Shown piece by piece: positions 26,283-34,994 of a stretch of DNA of 64,000 nucleotides. The position numbers and the translations under genes are program-made. Positions within the stretch are counted from its first letter, which is position 1; every line of letters starts with the position of its first letter. The notes under the pieces are model-generated. The model did no database searches. It was not told the origin of the DNA and saw only the letters and a program-made list of their open reading frames with translations. The DNA comes from Agrobacterium rosae (GTDB lineage: Bacteria > Pseudomonadota > Alphaproteobacteria > Rhizobiales > Rhizobiaceae): NCBI RefSeq assembly GCF_002915175.1, contig NZ_NXEJ01000009.1, positions 62,001-126,000 on the forward strand. Direction: 5' to 3'.

Positions 26283-27313
26283 CCACGCTCGATCGCGTTC
26301 CCTGCACCATCATCACCGGCTTTCTTGGCGCTGGCAAAACCACCTTGCTGCGTGGCCTGTTGGAGAAACTGGATGGAAAACGGCTGGCTATTATCGTCAA
26401 CGAATTTGGCGATGTTGGCATTGATGGCGATGTTCTCAAAGGCTGCGGCATCGAAAGCTGCCCGGAAGAAAATATCGTAGAATTGGCCAATGGCTGCATT
26501 TGCTGCACGGTTGCCGATGATTTCCAACCAGCTATCGAGCAGATCCTCAGCCGTCAGCCACGCGTCGAGCATATCCTTATCGAGACATCTGGATTGGCTT
26601 TGCCGAAGCCGTTGGTTCAGGCCTTCCAGTGGCCAGCGATCAAAAGCCGCGTGACGGTGGACGCCGTGGTCGCTGTTGCCGATGGTGCAGCTCTTGCGGA
26701 AGGCATGGTGTCGCATGATCTCGAGGCTCTTGCCGCCCAGCGCCAGAACGACGAAGCGCTGGATCACGACGATCCGGTCGAAGAGGTTTTCGAAGATCAG
26801 ATTGCCTGCGCAGATCTCATCGTTCTGACCAAGGGCGATCTGCTCGATGCAGAGGGTCTCGAGCGCGCCAAGGCGCATATCAATGCACATCTTCCAAAGG
26901 CGGCAAAAATCATCGTGGCGTCCAATGGCGTCATCGATCCTGCCGTCCTCATCGGGCTTGGGCTTGCGGTGGAAGAGGATATCGATAATCGCCACACCCA
27001 TCATGATGAGGAAGAAGACCACGATCACGATGAGTTCGACAGCTTCGTCGTGGAACTGGATGCGGTAACCGACGCAGATGCGTTGGCGGTGCGTATCTCC
27101 GAAACGGCGGCCTCTGAAAACGTGCTGCGTATCAAGGGTTTTGTCGAGGTCTCTTCCAAGCCGATGCGCTTGCAGGTTCAGGCCGTCGGTTCACGCGTCA
27201 ACCATTACTTCGATCGTCCCTGGGCCACCGGTGAAGTCCGCCGCAGCCGCCTGGTGGTGATCGGCGAAAAAGGTATCAACCGCGAGAAAATCGAGCGGAT
27301 GCTGGCGGCCTGA
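26279..27313 (+). CDS. cobW: cobalamin biosynthesis GTPase CobW
   Basis: CobW is a COG0523 G3E GTPase thought to deliver cobalt for chelation. The 344-residue product has Walker A GFLGAGKTTLLRG at residues 13-25, the metal-binding GCICCTV motif near residues 71-77, LIETSGLALPKPL, and the GTPase base motif LTKGDLLDAEG. A His/Asp/Glu-rich linker (NRHTHHDEEEDHDHDE) near residues 239-254 is a likely extra metal site. It overlaps the DUF1636 gene by ATGA and precedes cobN by three bases, placing the metal chaperone directly before the chelatase. Confidence 0.96.
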   Translation: MTTLDRVPCTIITGFLGAGKTTLLRGLLEKLDGKRLAIIVNEFGDVGIDGDVLKGCGIESCPEENIVELANGCICCTVADDFQPAIEQILSRQPRVEHILIETSGLALPKPLVQAFQWPAIKSRVTVDAVVAVADGAALAEGMVSHDLEALAAQRQNDEALDHDDPVEEVFEDQIACADLIVLTKGDLLDAEGLERAKAHINAHLPKAAKIIVASNGVIDPAVLIGLGLAVEEDIDNRHTHHDEEEDHDHDEFDSFVVELDAVTDADALAVRISETAASENVLRIKGFVEVSSKPMRLQVQAVGSRVNHYFDRPWATGEVRRSRLVVIGEKGINREKIERMLAA

Positions 27314-27316
27314 TCC

Positions 27317-30300
27317 ATGCACATCCTCGCCACCACATCCTCGTCTCTGGACGACCTGATCGAGCCGGTTGATCTCAACCAGCCACGGGCAGATGTGGTG
27401 GTGATGTCCTTTTCCGCCAGCGATCTTGCGGGGTTGGAACGTGGATGGGCGCAAGCTGGCGATGGTTCTGTCTCGCTCGTATCCGCCAATCTTTCCGAGC
27501 TTCGCCACCCCATGTCGGTCGATCTGTGGATCGAGAAGACGGCCGAACATGCCAAACTGATCCTTATCCGGATTCTCGGCGGCGCTGACCGTTGGCGTTA
27601 TGGGGTGGATCAGCTATCGAGGATGGCCCGCCATCGCGGGATCAAGCTGGTGTTGTTGCCCGGTGAATGCAGCGAGCGGGACGAAAAATTGGAGGTGGCG
27701 TCCACCGTCGATCTTGAAACGCTCAACGCCATCCTTTCGTTTTTCCGCGCGGGTGGTTCAGATAATATGAGCCGTGTGGCGGCTGGGCTGGCTGCAGTTG
27801 CACGCGGCGATGCATGGCCGGATATCGTGGCGGAACCGCTGCCGAAAGCCGGTTTCTATCGACCCGGAGAGGGATTTGTCGATCTCGTCCAGGCGCTCCG
27901 CGAATTTCCGCAAAATGCCCCTATCCTGCCCATCCTGTTTTATCGTTCCATGTTGCTGGCCGCAGATGTGGCACCCATCGATGCGCTGTTTGGTGCTTTA
28001 CACGCGAAAGGCTTTGCACCGCTGCCGATTTTCGTCAGCGGCTTGAAAGATCAGGACGCGATCCGGTTTCTGGAAGAGACACTTGCGCATTTGAAACCGG
28101 CGGCGATCATCGCGGCAACCGCCTTTGCCAGCCAGACGGATGAGAGCGGCAAAACCCTGTTCGAGCGGCTGGATGTGGCAACGTTTCAAGTGATCATGGC
28201 CACGACCCGGCGTGATGGTTGGACGGAAAACATGCGCGGGATCAATCCGTCTGATCTTGCCATGCATGTGGTGCTGCCGGAGCTGGATGGCAGAATACTG
28301 GCCGGGGTCATTTCGTTCAAGCAGCCTGATCCGAATGGAGGGCGGGGCCTGGTCAATATGCCGGAGCCTGACCGCGTCGAGCAGGTTGCAGACCGCGTGG
28401 CGGCCTTTTTTCGGCTGAAGACTGCGGCACCATCTCAACGACGCCTTGTCATTCTCATGCCGGATTATCCGGGCGCGGCACCCGGCCGAACCGGTTATGC
28501 CGTGGGTCTGGATGTACCGCAAAGCGTACTAGAAATGCTGCATGATCTGCGCGATGCTGGATATGCGGTAGACGACATTCCCGAGACGGCACGTGGGTTG
28601 CTCAACCGCATAGAGAACGAAACCGTTGGTTTCGGTTTCGCCGAATATTCGGTATTCTGCGCTACCCTCCCGCCTTCCGCCAATCAGGCGTTGGAGAGCA
28701 CCTGGGGGAATGCCGCTGACGACGATGCCATTGAAGATGGAGCCTTCCGCTTCCGCGCCGCGCGTTTCGGCGCGGTAACCGTCGCACTGGCACCTGATCG
28801 CGGTCGCAACGAAGATCGGCGCGTGGATTACCATGACCCGGCTTTACCTCCACGGCACGCCTTGGTCGCTTTCGGTGCTTGGATGCGGCATGGCGTGGAT
28901 GCGCATGCCATCATTCATGTCGGTGCACATGGCACGCTGGAATGGTTGCCCGGCAAGACTGTGGCGTTATCACAGGCCTGCTTCCCGGAAATCGTCACAG
29001 GGCCGTTGCCTGTGATCTATCCGTTCATCGTGTCCAATCCAGGTGAAGCAGCGGTTGCCAAGCGACGCATTGCCGCCGTCACCATTGGTCACATTCCCCC
29101 CGTGCTGGTGGATGCCGGTCTGTCGCCAGAGCAAATGGCGCTGGAGCAGCTTGTCGATGAATATGCGCAGGCGGATGGGCTGGACCGTCGTCGCCGCGAC
29201 CGGTTGGCAAAGCTTATCGTGGAGAAGGCGCAGGAGACCGGACTGGCGGCAGATGCGGGAATTGGCTTGCGGGACGATGCCGATACGGCACTGTCACGCA
29301 TCGATGCCTTTCTCTGCGATCTCAAGGATTTCGCCATCAAGGACGGTCAGCATGTGTTCGGCCGCTGCGCAGATGATGAGGTCGATCCACTGAGAGTACA
29401 AAGTGCAGTGGCGGAAAAGTCGGCACTGCTTGCAGCACTCGATGGTCGGCATATCCCTCCCGGGCCTTCCGGTGCACCGGCTCGCGGGCGACTTGATGTT
29501 TTGCCCACTGGGCGCAATCTTTACGCCGCAGATCCGCGCACCATGCCGACGCCGACCGCTTTCGAGCTTGGCCGCATGGCAGGCGAAGAGGTCTTGCGGC
29601 ATTATTTGCAAAGCCATGGCGATTGGCCAAAACATCTGGTGTTCGATCTCTGGGGCTCGGCCTCGTTGCGCAATGGCGGCGAGGATGTGGGGCAGGCGCT
29701 TCATCTGATGGGGGCAAGGCCGATCTATGATCCGGCTACGGGCCGTGTAACCGGCATCGAAGTGCTGCCACCTGCGGCGCTGGGACGGCCCCGTGTCGAT
29801 GTGACATTCCGTATTTCTGGCCTGTTTCGAGATATGTTCCCGGCGCTGATCGCCCTGCTCGATGCTGCGGCAAAGGCGATCGCCCGGCGTGAGGAAGCCG
29901 CCGGTGACAATCCACTGGGGGAAGAAGCTGCAAGCCTCGGCCATATCCCGGCCCGCATTTTCGGCTCCGCACCCGGCACCTATGGTGCTGGCATTGAGGA
30001 AAAGCTGGCCAGCGGGCGCTGGGATGAGCGCGAGGAGCTTGGGCAGACCTATTTGGACGCGGCAAGTCATGCTTTCGGTGGCGCGGATGGGCTTGGCGTT
30101 TTTGTTGATACAGGCTTTGCAAGCCAGGTGGAAAAAGCCGACCTGCTGGTCCACACCGGCGATGATCCGGGACGCGACCTTCTTGATGGCTCCTCTGACG
30201 TTGCCTTCATCGGAGGCTTCGCGGCGGCCAAGGCGGCGCTTGGTCAATCGGCTGACGTGGTGGCATTGGACACGACCGATCCCGCCCGCCCGCGTGCCCG

Positions 30301-30667
30301 TTCTATCGCTCAGGCAATCACTCGCGTCGTGCGCGCCCGGGCGATCAATCCGCGCTTTATCGCCGGGCAGATGCGGCATGGGCCACGCGGTGCGGCGGAA
30401 TTTGCCGAGACGGTGGACCGGCTGATCGGCTTTGCCGAAACCACCCATGCCGTATCGTCCTCTCTGATCGAGGCGCTCTACGACGCATATTTGGGCAATG
30501 AAGAGGTGCGCGATTTCATTCTACGGGAAAACCCGCAGGCGGCAGAGGTTATGGCCCAACGGTTTCTCTCCGCCCGTCATCGCGGCCTTTGGCACAGCCG
30601 TCGCAATGCCGTGGATGCGGAACTGGAGATGTTGATTGCTCCAAGACAGGCGAGGGCGAACGCATGA
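27317..30667 (+). CDS. cobN: cobaltochelatase large subunit CobN
   Basis: CobN binds hydrogenobyrinic acid a,c-diamide and, with the CobS-CobT AAA+ motor, inserts cobalt. The 1,116-residue frame is uninterrupted. Recognisable stretches are RHPMSVDLWIEKTAEHAKL, VHVGAHGTLEWLPGKTVALS (here IIHVGAHGTLEWLPGK), ARGRLDVLPTGRNLYAADPR, FDLWGSASLRNGGEDVGQA, and GSAPGTYGAGI near the end. It is somewhat shorter than the Pseudomonas denitrificans protein as I remember it (about 1,275 residues), but no missing block could be pinpointed by eye. CobS and CobT are not in the window. The stop overlaps the cobG ATG by four bases. Confidence 0.96.
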   Translation: MHILATTSSSLDDLIEPVDLNQPRADVVVMSFSASDLAGLERGWAQAGDGSVSLVSANLSELRHPMSVDLWIEKTAEHAKLILIRILGGADRWRYGVDQLSRMARHRGIKLVLLPGECSERDEKLEVASTVDLETLNAILSFFRAGGSDNMSRVAAGLAAVARGDAWPDIVAEPLPKAGFYRPGEGFVDLVQALREFPQNAPILPILFYRSMLLAADVAPIDALFGALHAKGFAPLPIFVSGLKDQDAIRFLEETLAHLKPAAIIAATAFASQTDESGKTLFERLDVATFQVIMATTRRDGWTENMRGINPSDLAMHVVLPELDGRILAGVISFKQPDPNGGRGLVNMPEPDRVEQVADRVAAFFRLKTAAPSQRRLVILMPDYPGAAPGRTGYAVGLDVPQSVLEMLHDLRDAGYAVDDIPETARGLLNRIENETVGFGFAEYSVFCATLPPSANQALESTWGNAADDDAIEDGAFRFRAARFGAVTVALAPDRGRNEDRRVDYHDPALPPRHALVAFGAWMRHGVDAHAIIHVGAHGTLEWLPGKTVALSQACFPEIVTGPLPVIYPFIVSNPGEAAVAKRRIAAVTIGHIPPVLVDAGLSPEQMALEQLVDEYAQADGLDRRRRDRLAKLIVEKAQETGLAADAGIGLRDDADTALSRIDAFLCDLKDFAIKDGQHVFGRCADDEVDPLRVQSAVAEKSALLAALDGRHIPPGPSGAPARGRLDVLPTGRNLYAADPRTMPTPTAFELGRMAGEEVLRHYLQSHGDWPKHLVFDLWGSASLRNGGEDVGQALHLMGARPIYDPATGRVTGIEVLPPAALGRPRVDVTFRISGLFRDMFPALIALLDAAAKAIARREEAAGDNPLGEEAASLGHIPARIFGSAPGTYGAGIEEKLASGRWDEREELGQTYLDAASHAFGGADGLGVFVDTGFASQVEKADLLVHTGDDPGRDLLDGSSDVAFIGGFAAAKAALGQSADVVALDTTDPARPRARSIAQAITRVVRARAINPRFIAGQMRHGPRGAAEFAETVDRLIGFAETTHAVSSSLIEALYDAYLGNEEVRDFILRENPQAAEVMAQRFLSARHRGLWHSRRNAVDAELEMLIAPRQARANA

Positions 30668-32094
30668 GCGCCACCAGCCGTGTCGACGTTCAGCCTTTTA
30701 CCCGTCGCGGCGTTTGCCCGGCCTTGTCTGCTCCGATGCAGACGGGAGATGGACTTTTGTCCCGCATTGCCTTCACGGATCATATTTCGCCCGATGATCT
30801 GGATGCGCTATCTGCCCTCGCCATCCGGCATGGCAACGGTTTGATCGACATCACCGCGCGTGGCGGTTTGCAATTTCGCGGGTTGACCGCTGAGAGTGCT
30901 GTGGCCCTTGAACAGGATATTTTGACTCTTAGTCTGCCGTTGCGACAAGGCTTGGCGGTAGAAATTTCACCTCTTGCAGGCATCGATGAGGCGGCCATCG
31001 CTGATCCGCGTGCGATTATGAGCCGGATATCGGAGCGCGCGGATACGTTCAAACTGTCTGAACGACTGGCCGCGAAAATGTCTGTCATCATTGATGGCGG
31101 CGGCCATGTGAGCATGGTCGATCTGCTGGCAGATGTCAGGCTGAAGGCGGTTCGGATCAATGATGACGTACTGTGGCAATTGATGTTGAGTGGTGCAGAA
31201 AAAACGTCATTGCGTGCCGGTATGCTGCGAACGGAACATGCCGCAGATGTGGTCATCGATCTCCTGAATTGCCTTGTTGAACGGGGTTCCGACGCGCGCG
31301 GTCGCGATCTGGACATTGAAACGGTGCGGGCGGTTTGTGCGGAACGGTTGGTTGATAGCAATGAAACAGGTCAAGACCTGAGCCCCTCATCCCCCTGCCG
31401 CGACCTTCTCTCCGGCAGGGAGAAGGCGGAAAGCCTGACCCTCCCGACTCATGGCGAAGCGCATCCCTACGGATTAATGAGTCTTTCCTGTTGGCAGTTT
31501 GCCGCCGCGTTGGCACCTGCCTACGGTCAAATCCCAGCTGATACGCTGTCTGCTCTTTGCCGACATGCATCCATGCTGGAGATAAAATATGTAAGACCCG
31601 GCCCCGGCCATGCTCTGTATTTTATTGGAGACAAAGAGGCTTGCCAGACGCTTCTCACCCATGCGCGTGATGCTAGTTTTGTGACGAATGCTCGTGATCC
31701 GCGTTCTGCCATTGCAGTTTGCGCCGGGGAACCGGCCTGCGCTTCGGCTTTCATTTCCACAAGACAACTGGCTGAACACGCGGCGGCGGACTGTGCGGCC
31801 CTCCTGGACGGGTCACTCACGCTGCATCTTTCCGGCTGCGGCAAGGGCTGCGCCCATCCCACATCGGCACCGCTTGCTTTCTCAGGCTCTTCCGATGGGC
31901 TGGCGTTTCGCTATTCGGGCCGTGTTTCAGACGCTCCAGATGTTATTTTGCCCTTCACGGAGCAGAAGGCGGCACTTTCGCGACTTGCCCGTTTGTATGA
32001 AAAAGAACATAAGCCCGGAGAAAATGCCCGCGCGCTGCTTGCCCGTCTTGGCAGGCAAAAGATCGTCGCGGCGCTCCGACAGGATAATCGATGA
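30664..32094 (+). CDS. cobG: precorrin-3B synthase CobG, with in-frame repeat insertion
   Basis: CobG uses oxygen, a 4Fe-4S centre and a non-haem iron to oxidise precorrin-3A to precorrin-3B before ring contraction. The 476-residue protein belongs to the nitrite/sulfite reductase fold: GNGLIDITARGGLQFRGL in the N-terminal half, and LSGCGKGCAHP near residues 388-398 with cluster-type cysteines. ATG 30664 overlaps the cobN stop. Codons 238-257 are encoded by a palindromic element resembling a rhizobial interspersed repeat, giving the low-complexity LSPSSPCRDLLSGREKAESL between two family-like segments. The frame is kept, so the enzyme may still work. Confidence 0.94.
   Translation: MSATSRVDVQPFTRRGVCPALSAPMQTGDGLLSRIAFTDHISPDDLDALSALAIRHGNGLIDITARGGLQFRGLTAESAVALEQDILTLSLPLRQGLAVEISPLAGIDEAAIADPRAIMSRISERADTFKLSERLAAKMSVIIDGGGHVSMVDLLADVRLKAVRINDDVLWQLMLSGAEKTSLRAGMLRTEHAADVVIDLLNCLVERGSDARGRDLDIETVRAVCAERLVDSNETGQDLSPSSPCRDLLSGREKAESLTLPTHGEAHPYGLMSLSCWQFAAALAPAYGQIPADTLSALCRHASMLEIKYVRPGPGHALYFIGDKEACQTLLTHARDASFVTNARDPRSAIAVCAGEPACASAFISTRQLAEHAAADCAALLDGSLTLHLSGCGKGCAHPTSAPLAFSGSSDGLAFRYSGRVSDAPDVILPFTEQKAALSRLARLYEKEHKPGENARALLARLGRQKIVAALRQDNR
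31382..31427. repeat. palindromic interspersed repeat inserted within cobG
   Basis: The stretch CCCCTCATCCCCCTGCCG, then CGACCTTCTCTCCGGCAG, then GGAGAAGG resembles the CCCTCATCCGNCTGCC...CCTTCTCCCC...GGGGAGAAGG repeat that I recall as common between genes in Rhizobiales. Two alternative stems are visible: CCTGCCG (31394-31400) with CGGCAGG (31413-31419), and CCTTCTC (31404-31410) with GAGAAGG (31420-31426). It is unusual in being translated. Confidence 0.7.
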
Positions 32095-32723
32095 CTGAAT
32101 ACGACTATATTCGCGATGGTAACGCGATTTACGAGCGCTCCTTTGCGATGGTGCGAGAAGAGGCTGATCTGTCTGCCTTTACGCCGGACCAGGCCGAAAT
32201 CGCCATCCGCATGATCCACGCCTGCGGACAGGTGGAGGCGGCACAGCATTTTCGCTTCTCGCCCGATTTCGTGACTGCTGCGCGCGGCGCGCTGGAAGCG
32301 GGCAAGCCCATTCTTTGCGACGCCGAAATGGTGGCGCATGGCGTGACGCGTGCTCGCCTTCCCGCCCGCAACGAGGTGATTTGCACGCTGCGCTATCCAC
32401 AAACCCCTGAACTGGCAAAGGCCATCGGCAACACCCGTTCTGCCGCAGCACTCGATCTTTGGGGCGATAAACTGGATGGCGCGCTGGTGGCCATCGGCAA
32501 TGCACCGACCGCGCTGTTTTATCTCTTGGAAATGCTGGAACGTGGTGCGCCCCGCCCCGCCGCCATCATCGGCATGCCGGTTGGTTTCGTGGGTGCGATG
32601 GAATCAAAGGATGCGCTTGAGGAAAGTGGGCTGCGCATTCCCTATGCGATCGTCAAGGGCCGCCTCGGCGGCTCTGCCATGACGGCAGCAGCGGTCAATG
32701 CCGTGGCGAGGCCTGGCCTATGA
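32091..32723 (+). CDS. cobH: precorrin-8X methylmutase CobH
   Basis: CobH moves the C11 methyl group to C12 to form hydrogenobyrinic acid. The 210-residue length is normal. Family stretches are MIHACGQVEAAQHFRFSP (with the active-site histidine region), CDAEMVAHGV, NTRSAAALDLWGDKL, AIIGMPVGFVGAMESKDAL and the C-terminal KGRLGGSAMTAAAVNA. ATG 32091 overlaps the cobG stop, and its own stop overlaps the cobI start by four bases. Confidence 0.96.
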   Translation: MTEYDYIRDGNAIYERSFAMVREEADLSAFTPDQAEIAIRMIHACGQVEAAQHFRFSPDFVTAARGALEAGKPILCDAEMVAHGVTRARLPARNEVICTLRYPQTPELAKAIGNTRSAAALDLWGDKLDGALVAIGNAPTALFYLLEMLERGAPRPAAIIGMPVGFVGAMESKDALEESGLRIPYAIVKGRLGGSAMTAAAVNAVARPGL

Positions 32724-33502
32724 GCGCCGCACTGTTCGATCCTGCGCCACAGACGGTATTGAAAGGCAAGCTGATTGGTGTCGGCACAGGTCCTGGTGAT
32801 CCCGAGCTTTTGACGCTGAAGGCCGTTCGCGCCATCGAGAATGCCGATGTTGTCGCCTTTTTTTGCAAGAGAGGTAGCAAGGGCAATGGGCGCGGCATCG
32901 TTGAAAGCTTCATCCGCCCCGGCACGCTGGAAATGCCATTGGTTTACCCGGTGACGGTTGAGAGCGACAAGAACGGCGACGATTACCGCGGAGCCATTGC
33001 TGGCTTTTTCGATCAGTCTGCGAGAGATATTGCCGTTCATCTGGATGCCGGACGCAACGTCGCAGTGCTCTCCGAAGGCGATCCGTTGTTTTACGGCTCC
33101 TATATGCACTTGCATTTGCGACTTGCGCCGTCCTATCCGGCAGAAGTCGTGGCGGGCATCACAGCCATGTCCGGCTGCTGGTCCATGACGGGCCTTCCGC
33201 TGGTGCAGGGCGATGACATCTTGAGCGTGCTGCCCGGAACACTTGGCGAAGAGACGTTGACGGAGCGGCTGTCCGGTACGGATGGTGCTGTTATCATGAA
33301 GGTTGGGCGCAACCTTCCAAAAATCCGCCGTGCGCTGGAACGCGCGGGCAAGCTGCAAAGCGCTCTGTATGTCGAGCGCGGCACGATGGAAAACGGTCAT
33401 GCCATGCGACTGGTGGAGCACGACGGTTCGCCCGCGCCCTACTTCTCTCTGGTGCTGGTACCGGGCTGGAAAGACAGACCTGCGGGTGGAGAGACCATAT
33501 GA
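32720..33502 (+). CDS. cobI: precorrin-2 C20-methyltransferase CobI
   Basis: CobI methylates precorrin-2 at C20 to give precorrin-3A. The 260-residue protein is a class III SAM methyltransferase with GVGTGPGDPELLTLKAVRAI near residues 19-38, VAVLSEGDPLFYGSYMHLH and VVAGITAMSGCWS. It overlaps both neighbours by four bases (cobH and cobJ) within the riboswitch-led operon, so translational coupling is likely. Confidence 0.96.
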   Translation: MSAALFDPAPQTVLKGKLIGVGTGPGDPELLTLKAVRAIENADVVAFFCKRGSKGNGRGIVESFIRPGTLEMPLVYPVTVESDKNGDDYRGAIAGFFDQSARDIAVHLDAGRNVAVLSEGDPLFYGSYMHLHLRLAPSYPAEVVAGITAMSGCWSMTGLPLVQGDDILSVLPGTLGEETLTERLSGTDGAVIMKVGRNLPKIRRALERAGKLQSALYVERGTMENGHAMRLVEHDGSPAPYFSLVLVPGWKDRPAGGETI

Positions 33503-34260
33503 GTGGTCGTCTCACCGTCGTTGGCCTTGGCCCGGGCAATCTGGGTCAGATTACGCCGGAAGCGCTGGATGCCGTGCGTGAGGCAGACGATTTCTTCGGC
33601 TATATTCCCTATCTCGACCGGCTTTCGCTGGAGCCACATCAACGTCGCCACGCCTCTGATAATCGCGAGGAACTTTCCCGCGCCGAGGCGGCGCTGACGA
33701 TTGCGGCTGCGGGGGGCAAGGTTTGCGTCGTGTCGGGTGGTGATCCCGGTGTTTTCGCCATGGCTGCCGCCGTGTGCGAAGCCATCGAAAATGGTCCCGC
33801 GGAGTGGCGGAATATTGATTTTTCGGTCGTGCCGGGTGTGACGGCCATGCTGGCGGTGGCGGCGAGAGCCGGTGCGCCGCTGGGGCACGATTTTTGTGCC
33901 ATTTCGCTATCGGATAATCTGAAACCCTGGTCGCTGATCGAAAAGCGGCTGGTTGCGGCAGCGCAAGCCGGTTTCGTGATGGCGTTTTACAACCCTGTCA
34001 GCAAGGCACGTCCCCACCAATTGGCAACGGCTTTCGATGTGCTGCGCGCGCATCTGCCCGGGTCGGTGCCGGTGATTTTCGGGCGCGCTGCCGGGCGGGC
34101 GGATGAGCGTATGCGCGTCGTGCCGCTGTCTGATGCGGCAAGCGATATGGCCGATATGGCCACCTGCATCATTGTTGGTTCGGTGGAAACACGGTTGATC
34201 GAACGCAGTGGCCAGCAGCCTATTGTCTATTCACCACGTTCGTCCAAAAGGGAAAGCTGA
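33499..34260 (+). CDS. cobJ: precorrin-3B C17-methyltransferase CobJ
   Basis: CobJ carries out the ring contraction and C17 methylation that follow CobG. The 253-residue class III methyltransferase has VVGLGPGNLGQITPEALDAV at the N-terminus, VCVVSGGDPGVFAMAAAV, VPGVTAMLAVAARAGAPLGHDFCAISLSD (motif in two adjoining parts) and FYNPVSKARPHQL. It ends the first plus-strand block. Its last 34 bases overlap the 3' end of the minus-strand cobK gene. Confidence 0.96.
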   Translation: MSGRLTVVGLGPGNLGQITPEALDAVREADDFFGYIPYLDRLSLEPHQRRHASDNREELSRAEAALTIAAAGGKVCVVSGGDPGVFAMAAAVCEAIENGPAEWRNIDFSVVPGVTAMLAVAARAGAPLGHDFCAISLSDNLKPWSLIEKRLVAAAQAGFVMAFYNPVSKARPHQLATAFDVLRAHLPGSVPVIFGRAAGRADERMRVVPLSDAASDMADMATCIIVGSVETRLIERSGQQPIVYSPRSSKRES

Positions 34261-34994
34261 TGGCGGATGGCGGCCAAGGCAGTATCGATGTTCGGGACCG
34301 TCTCGATATTTGCCCGCATCGGACGCTCGATCATCAACACCCTTATTCCCAGACGGCGCGCCGCTTCAATCTTCGCGTAGGCCGCCGTGCCGCCGGAGTT
34401 TTTGGAGACGATGAACGCAATGTGATTTTCACGCAGCAGGTCGATTTCATCAGCCAGCGCGAAGGGCCCGCGCGCCGTCAGGTAACGGGCATGCGGCACC
34501 GTCAGAGGCGGCTCGACCGGATCGACGCTGCGGATGAGATAATGGTGCTGCGGTGCGGCCTCGAAGGGCAGCAGTTCCTGACGACCGAGCGCGAGGAAAG
34601 CCTTGGTGCTCGTGTTTCCAAGAGCAGCGACAGCGCTTTCCACATCGGCCACGCTTTGCCAATCATCGCTGGACTGTCTCTCCCACGCCGGGCGCTCCAG
34701 AGTGACAAGTGGAATATCGGCCAGTTTTGCGGCCTCAACGGCGTTTGCAGAGATGCGCGCCGCGTAAGGGTGGGTCGCATCCACCAGAAGATCGAACCGA
34801 TTTTCCGTGATGAAGTCGGCCAGTCCTTTTGCACCGCCAAATCCGCCGGTGCGCATCGGCACCGGTTGCTGAACAGGATCACGGGTACGGCCGGCCATAG
34901 ACAGAAGCAGCCGGTAGCCGGAGTCTTCCGCCAGTTTTCCAGCCAGAATACGGGCATCCGCCGTGCCGCCAAGAATGAGTATGGAGCGTGTCAT
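34227..34994 (-). CDS. cobK: precorrin-6A reductase CobK
   Basis: CobK reduces the macrocycle of precorrin-6A with NADPH. The 255-residue product begins MTRSILILGGTADARILAG, the usual nucleotide-binding start, and has GGFGGAKGLADFI, LVDATHPYAARIS, and FIVSKNSGGTAAYAKIEAA. ATG at 34994-34992 is preferred over the longer frame upstream because the family motif begins right there and AGAGG lies before it. The start codon shares its CATG with divergent cobL, while the 3' end overlaps cobJ. The gene thus lies in opposite orientation inside an otherwise plus-strand series. Confidence 0.95.
   Translation of the reverse strand: MTRSILILGGTADARILAGKLAEDSGYRLLLSMAGRTRDPVQQPVPMRTGGFGGAKGLADFITENRFDLLVDATHPYAARISANAVEAAKLADIPLVTLERPAWERQSSDDWQSVADVESAVAALGNTSTKAFLALGRQELLPFEAAPQHHYLIRSVDPVEPPLTVPHARYLTARGPFALADEIDLLRENHIAFIVSKNSGGTAAYAKIEAARRLGIRVLMIERPMRANIETVPNIDTALAAIRHQLSLLDERGE

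Noticed and set aside
31382-31427. cobG as a pseudogene because of the inserted repeat
   Set aside because: The insertion keeps the frame, family motifs continue on both sides and the stop still overlaps cobH as in the rest of the operon.
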